Assembly (NCBI GenBank): GCA_934511545.1
Contig: CAKSWM010000044.1
Location: 1-9,162 of the forward strand
Length of the DNA: 9,162 bases
Source of the DNA: an uncultured Oscillospiraceae bacterium
Lineage (GTDB): Bacteria > Bacillota > Clostridia > Oscillospirales > Oscillospiraceae
Reading direction: 5' to 3'
Within the stretch, counting starts at the first letter, position 1. Each line of letters starts with the position of its first letter. A program made the translations under genes and the position numbers. The notes below the pieces were generated by a model. That model searched no databases and had not been told where the DNA came from. It saw nothing but the letters and a program-made list of their open reading frames with translations. This document shows, piece after piece, positions 5,471 to 9,162 of the stretch.

Positions 5471-6694
5471 TTGACAAAGAACAGGGAAAAGCTGTGGAGC
5501 GGATATTTTATTCTCTTCATGATCCTCAGCTTTATTGTGAGTACGGTCGTTTTTCTGCTGGATAATGTCCTGTCGATCTACGCAAACGACGTCTGGGGCT
5601 CCAAAAGCGGCGGCGGTCTGCTGACCACCACGTTCACCTTCGGCGCGATCGTCGCAACGTCCGCCTGCGGCGTTATCATCGACCGCACCGGAAGAAAGCG
5701 CGCCATCGTCTTCGGCTATGCGATGTACACCGTCGGCATGACCGTGATGTGCCTTACGACGGCTCCGGGTCTGGTTTATATCGCCCGCGTGCTCCAGGGC
5801 ATAGGCAAGGGCGTTGTCGGCGTTTCGATCTCTTCCGCCGTCGCCGATATCCTGCCGAAGTCCAGAGTAGGCGAGGGCATGGGCTATTACGGTCTCGGCT
5901 CGACACTTGCACAGGCTGTCGGTCCGTCCCTCGGTCTTGCGCTGATAGACGGCGGCAACTATAACCTCACCTTTATCGTCTGCGCGGTGTGCTTCGCCGT
6001 CTGCCTTTTCGTGTCGTTCTTCATCAACTACGAAAAGAAATACGGCCTCACGCACGGCGCTGGCTCCGCCGCGGCCAAACCCGCGGACGCAAAGTATCAC
6101 GGCGTATGGAAGCTCTTTGAAAAGGCCGCGCTGCCCGCAACGCTGGTCATGTTCATGTACGGCGCCGGATGCACGCCGATACTCATCTACATAACCCTTT
6201 ACGCAAAGGACGTTCTCTCCGTCGGAAACGCCGGACTTTACTTCATAATCGCGGCCGCCGCGATGCTCATCACCCGCTTCACGATTGGCAAGGTCATCGA
6301 CCGGCGCGGCGTGCTCGGCGTTATCATCCTCGGCAATGTGCTGGGCATAGTGTCCAACCTGATGCTGCTCGTTTTCAAGACTTCCGCCTGCTATTATATC
6401 TGCGGCGCGGTATACGGCTTTGCCACCGCGATGATCTATCCCGCGCTTCAGGCCGCCGTTATCATCGACTCCCCGACCGACCGCCGCGGCGCGGCCAACT
6501 CCCTGATGCTGTTCGGCCTTGACTTCGGCATTCTCTGCGCCTCCGCGCTGTTCGGCTTTATCAACGAATATATCGGCTGGGTCGCCGTCTTTGTCGGCGG
6601 AGCGGTGTTCTATGCCGTCGGCGTCGTGCTTACGGTCCTGCTGATGTCAAACTCCGCGCGCGCAAAGCGCCGCGAAAAGGCAGGGATAAACTGA
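5471..6694 (+). CDS. MFS transporter, first of a tandem paralogous pair
   Basis: This 407-residue, 12-TM major facilitator protein has motif A at GVIIDRTGRKR (67-77), ARVLQGIGKG (105-114), GEGMGYYGLGSTLAQAVGPS (134-153, the antiporter-type TM5 motif C region) and the second-half motif GKVIDRRG (273-280). The TM10-11 loop is SPTDRRGAANS (334-344). The central loop at about 187-220 is Ala/Gly-rich then charged. The motif C-like GP in TM5 is commonly linked to drug/proton antiport, so export is possible. Substrate is unknown. Start is TTG at 5471 behind AGGAGG, 7 bases away; the next residues, TKNREKLW, lead directly into TM1. Asp30 sits within TM1 (LLDN), a charged residue shared with the next gene. 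It is the first gene of a two-gene operon under the promoter at 5393-5421. Confidence 0.92.
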   Translation: MTKNREKLWSGYFILFMILSFIVSTVVFLLDNVLSIYANDVWGSKSGGGLLTTTFTFGAIVATSACGVIIDRTGRKRAIVFGYAMYTVGMTVMCLTTAPGLVYIARVLQGIGKGVVGVSISSAVADILPKSRVGEGMGYYGLGSTLAQAVGPSLGLALIDGGNYNLTFIVCAVCFAVCLFVSFFINYEKKYGLTHGAGSAAAKPADAKYHGVWKLFEKAALPATLVMFMYGAGCTPILIYITLYAKDVLSVGNAGLYFIIAAAAMLITRFTIGKVIDRRGVLGVIILGNVLGIVSNLMLLVFKTSACYYICGAVYGFATAMIYPALQAAVIIDSPTDRRGAANSLMLFGLDFGILCASALFGFINEYIGWVAVFVGGAVFYAVGVVLTVLLMSNSARAKRREKAGIN

Positions 6695-6695
6695 G

Positions 6696-7946
6696 ATGGC
6701 AAATACGAACTCTGCAAAAAAGGGTCCAAAGCTCTGGACAAAATACTTCATACTCATCTGCTGCATGGGTCTGTTCACCAGTCTTGTCATGCGCCTGCTG
6801 GACAACACTCTTGCGATATATGCAAACGACGTCTGGGGCTCCAAGAGCGCCGGCGGCCTGCTGACCACCACGTTCACCTTTGGCTCCATAATCTCCAGCG
6901 CGCTCTGCGGCAGCGTCATCGACCGCACGGGCCGGCGCAAGGCCTTCATCGCGGGCGCGGCGCTCTTTGTCATCGTCACGATCGGCCTGCTGTTCACGAC
7001 GGCGGAGTGGATCGTTCTTATCATCCGTGCGCTTCAGGGCCTCGGCAAGGCCGTCTGCGTCGTCGCCGCCTCCTCAATGGCGGCGGATATCATCCCCAAT
7101 GAGCGTATGGGAGAGGGCATGGGCTATTATGGCCTTGGAAACACGCTTGCAAACGCCTTCGGCCCGGCGCTCGGCATCGCGATGATATCGACCGGAAGCT
7201 ATGATCTCATGTTCTCGTGCTGCGCCGGATTCTATGTCGTCGTTATCATCATGGTCATGTTCGTTGACTATGAGAAAAAGGGCGGCTCCGCCGGAAGCGC
7301 CGCGGTCCCTGCCGCGCAGTCCGGAAAGAGCTCGGGGAAATACCGCGGTGTCTGGGTCTTTTTTGAAAAGAGCGCCATTCCCGTTTCGATCGTCTCCTTC
7401 TTCGGCTCCGCCGGAACGGTCTGCATCCTCGTCTTTCTGACGCTCTATGCAACGGACGGCCTCGGGATAGAGAATCCCGGTCTGTTCTTCACCTTCTCCG
7501 CCGTCACGATGCTCGTCACGAGAATGGTCATCGGCAAGGTCGTGGACCGCCACGGCGTCGTTATCTCCATCGTTCCGGGCATTCTGCTGTCGATCATAAT
7601 GTATCTGCTTCTGGCCTTTGCCGCACCGCACAGCTATGCCGTGTTCCTCGCCTGCGGAGCGATATACGGCGTGTCGATGAGCATGTTCTATCCCGCGCTC
7701 CAGGCCGCCGCCGTCGTTGACGCCCCGGCCGACCGCAAGGGCGTTGCGAACTCAACGCTGTTTTTCGGCCAGGATCTCGGCATACTCTGTGCCTCCGCGG
7801 TGCTGGGCTGGGTCCTTGAGGGGCTGGGTTATGTCCCGATGTTCCTCAGCGGCATCGTGCTCTTTGCCATTTCGATCGTGCTGGGCGTCGTTCTCATGAA
7901 CAACAGGGCCCGCGCAAAACGCAGAAAAGAATACGCCGTTGACTGA
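6696..7946 (+). CDS. MFS transporter, second of the tandem pair
   Basis: This 416-residue, 12-TM major facilitator protein is clearly paralogous to the preceding gene. Shared stretches include IYANDVWGSKS, GGLLTTTFTFG, GEGMGYYGLGNT, FYPALQAA, ADRKGVANS and LGILCASA. Motif A is CGSVIDRTGRRK (71-82), and the second copy is GKVVDRHG (280-287). Asp36 in TM1 (LLDN) matches Asp30 of its neighbour. The loop between halves (about 192-222) is a Gly/Ser/Ala-rich spacer, different from the first copy. The ATG at 6696 follows the previous stop by one base, with AGGCAGGGA upstream, so translation is probably coupled. The pair could divide substrates, or be a duplication in progress. The strong terminator follows 12 bases after its stop. 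Confidence 0.92.
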   Translation: MANTNSAKKGPKLWTKYFILICCMGLFTSLVMRLLDNTLAIYANDVWGSKSAGGLLTTTFTFGSIISSALCGSVIDRTGRRKAFIAGAALFVIVTIGLLFTTAEWIVLIIRALQGLGKAVCVVAASSMAADIIPNERMGEGMGYYGLGNTLANAFGPALGIAMISTGSYDLMFSCCAGFYVVVIIMVMFVDYEKKGGSAGSAAVPAAQSGKSSGKYRGVWVFFEKSAIPVSIVSFFGSAGTVCILVFLTLYATDGLGIENPGLFFTFSAVTMLVTRMVIGKVVDRHGVVISIVPGILLSIIMYLLLAFAAPHSYAVFLACGAIYGVSMSMFYPALQAAAVVDAPADRKGVANSTLFFGQDLGILCASAVLGWVLEGLGYVPMFLSGIVLFAISIVLGVVLMNNRARAKRRKEYAVD

Positions 7947-7958
7947 TCCCCGGCGCAG

Positions 7959-8006
7959 AAAACGCCTCCGTCCGCCCTTTCACAGGGCGCCCGGAGGCGT
8001 TTTTTT
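7959..8006 (+). terminator. Rho-independent terminator of the tandem MFS operon
   Basis: A 12-bp stem (AAAACGCCTCCG 7959-7970 with 7992-8003) encloses an inner GCCCT/AGGGC hairpin and ends in a run of seven T (8000-8006). A short A-run on the other side lets it also stop minus-strand transcripts coming from the LysR remnant, so it may act in both directions. Confidence 0.92.
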
Positions 8007-8012
8007 ATGCTG

Positions 8013-8444
8013 TTATTCCGATGCGGGCCCCGCGGGCTGTTCGCAGAGCCGTTTCCTCACATAGTCCGTGAAGGACCGAAGGTATTTCTTTTTGTTTTCG
8101 CTTTTCCAGAACATGACAAGGCTGGGCAGCTCCGCCCCGGTCTCGAGATTCAGCCGCACGCAGCCCGTTACGTAGTTATAGGTCATCGCCTTCGGCAGAA
8201 GCGCGACGCCGGACCCCATTTCGACCTGAAGCATCATGTCCTGCCACGTCTGCACGGCGATGTGGGAGTCGAGCAGGCGCTTGAGCAGGTCGCGCTGTTC
8301 GTTGAAGGCCCGCAGGAAATCCTCCGGCGGGGCGCCTTCGAGCGCGATGAACTGTTCGTCCGCAAGCTCGTCCAGCCTGACGGAGCGCCTGTCCGCCAGA
8401 CGATGGCCGGGCGGCAGCAGAACGCAGTATTCAAGATCATCCAC
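8013..8444 (-). pseudogene. LysR-type regulator remnant (C-terminal half of the effector domain)
   Basis: The readable frame gives 143 residues from a GTG at 8444 to the stop at 8013. It matches the second half of a LysR-type effector-binding domain: VLLPPGHRLADRR, VRLDELADEQFIALEG, then IAVQTWQDMMLQVEMGSGVALLPKA and a C-terminal tail. LysR proteins are normally about 300 residues with an N-terminal winged helix-turn-helix. That DNA-binding part and the first half of the effector domain are absent. The frame stays open a little further upstream (LLPDAADGLETIT), but at about 8460-8490 the DNA becomes the coding strand of an MFS remnant. The GTG has no ribosome site, so it is not a convincing start. 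The gene is probably dead. A DNA-binding-free LysR domain protein is possible but unlikely. Confidence 0.8.
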
Positions 8445-8488
8445 GGTTATGGTCTCAAGGCCGTCCGCCGCATCCGGGAGCAGCGACG

Positions 8489-8713
8489 ATGGACACCTGC
8501 CCGCCGGAAAAGCAGAAGCAGGCTTCGGGCCTGTTCTATCTTCCGTTCGCCCTGTCGCTTTCGGTCTCGGGCGCTGTCACCGTCGCCTTTGCGGAAAAGG
8601 GACTGTTCACACAGTTTTACCTTGTCCTCGGCCTGATACTGGTCGCCTGCGTTCTCGCGCTGGGCGCCGTCTATGCCGTTGTGCATTACGGGCGCAGGCC
8701 CGCCGGAAAATAA
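8489..8713 (+). pseudogene. MFS transporter remnant (last two TM helices)
   Basis: This 74-residue frame starts MDTCPPEKQKQASGLFYLPF, which resembles the TM10-11 loop of MFS proteins. Two hydrophobic segments follow, at about residues 14-33 and 43-66, and a basic tail RRPAGK. It would be the C-terminal sixth of a roughly 400-residue transporter. The frame upstream runs into the LysR remnant on the other strand, where it no longer reads as transporter sequence. A GGGAG at 8476-8480 lies a suitable distance before the ATG, so a two-helix peptide could still be made. That may be chance. The sequence is more diverged from the two tandem MFS genes than they are from each other, so it is not a simple third copy of them. 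Confidence 0.75.
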
Positions 8714-8737
8714 CAGTAATAAAAAGCGCTTTTACCC

Positions 8738-8780
8738 AAAAGGGCCGTCGTTTTCGTTCGGTGAAAACGACGGTCCTTTT
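8738..8780. terminator. Bidirectional hairpin terminator after the MFS remnant
   Basis: The 18-base arms 8738-8755 and 8763-8780 pair along their full length with a single G-U pair, around a 7-base loop. The arms begin AAAAGG and end CCTTTT, giving a U-tract on either strand. It lies 24 bases after the MFS remnant's stop and still marks the original 3' end of that gene. Confidence 0.8.
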
Positions 8781-8795
8781 GCCGTCCTGCGGCGC

Positions 8796-8840
8796 AAAAA
8801 AGCGGGCGTTATGCGGCATGGTGCCGCATATACGCCCGCT
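8796..8840 (-). terminator. Rho-independent terminator of the surface-protein gene
   Basis: Arms 8801-8818 and 8822-8840 (AGCGGGCG... with ...CGCCCGCT) pair with one bulged base around a TGG loop. They are preceded on the plus strand by six A (8796-8801), which gives a T-run on the minus strand. This is the terminator for the minus-strand gene that ends at 8928. The 87 bases between hold only a weak 7-bp inverted repeat. Confidence 0.85.
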
Positions 8841-8927
8841 CGGGAGAAGGGGAATGGACCATTCTGCAAAGCTTCAGCGACCCGCTGGCACAGGCGTCTG
8901 CACGGTCCATGAGATATTATCGGCTTT

Positions 8928-9162
8928 TCAGCCCACGGTGAGTATGATCTTTCCGGTGTGGATACCGGCGGTGATCTCGGTCTTGACTCCGTCCACGGTC
9001 ATTCTGACCTTCTTGCCCTTCGGCGCCTTGACGACCGCTCCGCGCGCGAGCTGGAGCTTTGTCAGATAGCACTTTCCGGTGACGGTCCACTCGCTGTGGC
9101 GGTCAAGGGAGACGATCATGCCGTTGTTGACGGGCGCCGCGGGAGTGCAGGTGATCTCGCCC
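8928..9162 (-). CDS. C-terminus of a beta-rich, probably surface or secreted protein
   Basis: The frame ends at the stop at 8928-8930 and is open through the right window edge, so 77 C-terminal residues are visible and the start is outside. The sequence alternates short beta-strand-like segments: PVNNGMIVSLDRHSEWTVTG, CYLTKLQLARGAVVKAPKG, KKVRMTVDGVKTEI and TAGIHTGKIILTVG. The SEWTVTG, YLTKL and VDG pattern is common near the end of large beta-helix or repeat-type exoproteins of Clostridia. A surface or secreted role is thus likely but not shown, as no signal peptide or anchor lies in the window. No LPxTG motif is present at this C-terminus. An ATG at 9119 is internal to the frame and has no ribosome site, so it is not the start. 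The terminator at 8796-8840 follows. Confidence 0.7.
   Translation of the reverse strand, partial: GEITCTPAAPVNNGMIVSLDRHSEWTVTGKCYLTKLQLARGAVVKAPKGKKVRMTVDGVKTEITAGIHTGKIILTVG

Noticed and set aside
8854..8910. ATGGACC/GGTCCAT inverted repeat with a 43-base spacer downstream of the surface-protein gene.
   Set aside because: Seven bases is short for so long a spacer, and there is no target duplication or transposase. Not enough to call an element or attachment site.
8236..9069. Plus-strand open frame of 277 codons across the LysR remnant, terminators and surface-protein end.
   Set aside because: It runs through two hairpin terminators and has low-complexity Arg/Ser-rich translation. No ribosome site was seen.
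1..9162. CRISPR array, tRNA, rRNA, transposase, phage or toxin-antitoxin module.
   Set aside because: I read both strands and saw no regular repeat-spacer pattern, cloverleaf, integrase/transposase motif or small paired genes that would support any of these.

Overview
The window contains DNA of two very different kinds. Bases 1 to about 850 are strongly AT-rich (roughly a quarter G+C by eye) and use A/T-ending codons, as in a low-GC Bacillota. From about base 857 to the end the DNA is GC-rich, with codon use and gene content that suggest a gut- or rumen-type Clostridia (Oscillospiraceae-like) bacterium. That assignment is an inference from composition and protein style, not from a marker gene. 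The change is abrupt and cuts a small membrane-protein gene. The two parts may therefore come from different organisms joined in assembly, or from a real insertion edge.

Layout of the AT-rich part: the start of a gene for a chloramphenicol-acetyltransferase/E2-like protein (minus strand, runs off the left edge), a complete small RNHCP-type zinc-binding protein (plus), and a small membrane protein with its own promoter, cut at the junction (plus).

Layout of the GC-rich part: a minus-strand operon of three unrelated metal-dependent hydrolases (amidohydrolase, NodB/polysaccharide-deacetylase-like protein, metallo-beta-lactamase-fold hydrolase) with a clear promoter. Upstream of it is a separately terminated minus-strand MFS transporter. 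A 181-bp AT-rich divergent control region follows, then a plus-strand operon of two tandem paralogous MFS transporters one base apart, ending at a strong terminator. Beyond that lie the C-terminal half of a LysR-type regulator and the C-terminal end of another MFS transporter. These two are fused head to head, as expected if one deletion removed the middle of a divergent regulator-transporter pair. Two strong hairpins follow, and then the C-terminus of what looks like a beta-rich surface protein (minus), running off the right edge.

The most coherent biological reading is a small-molecule locus: several MFS permeases beside cytoplasmic hydrolases that could process an amide, ester or N-acyl compound stepwise. 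No substrate can be named from the sequence. No tRNA, rRNA, CRISPR array or transposase was seen. I see no strong evidence for a new defence or mobile system. The points most worth a second look are the composition junction, the head-to-head gene remnants, the operator-like sites and the hydrolase operon.
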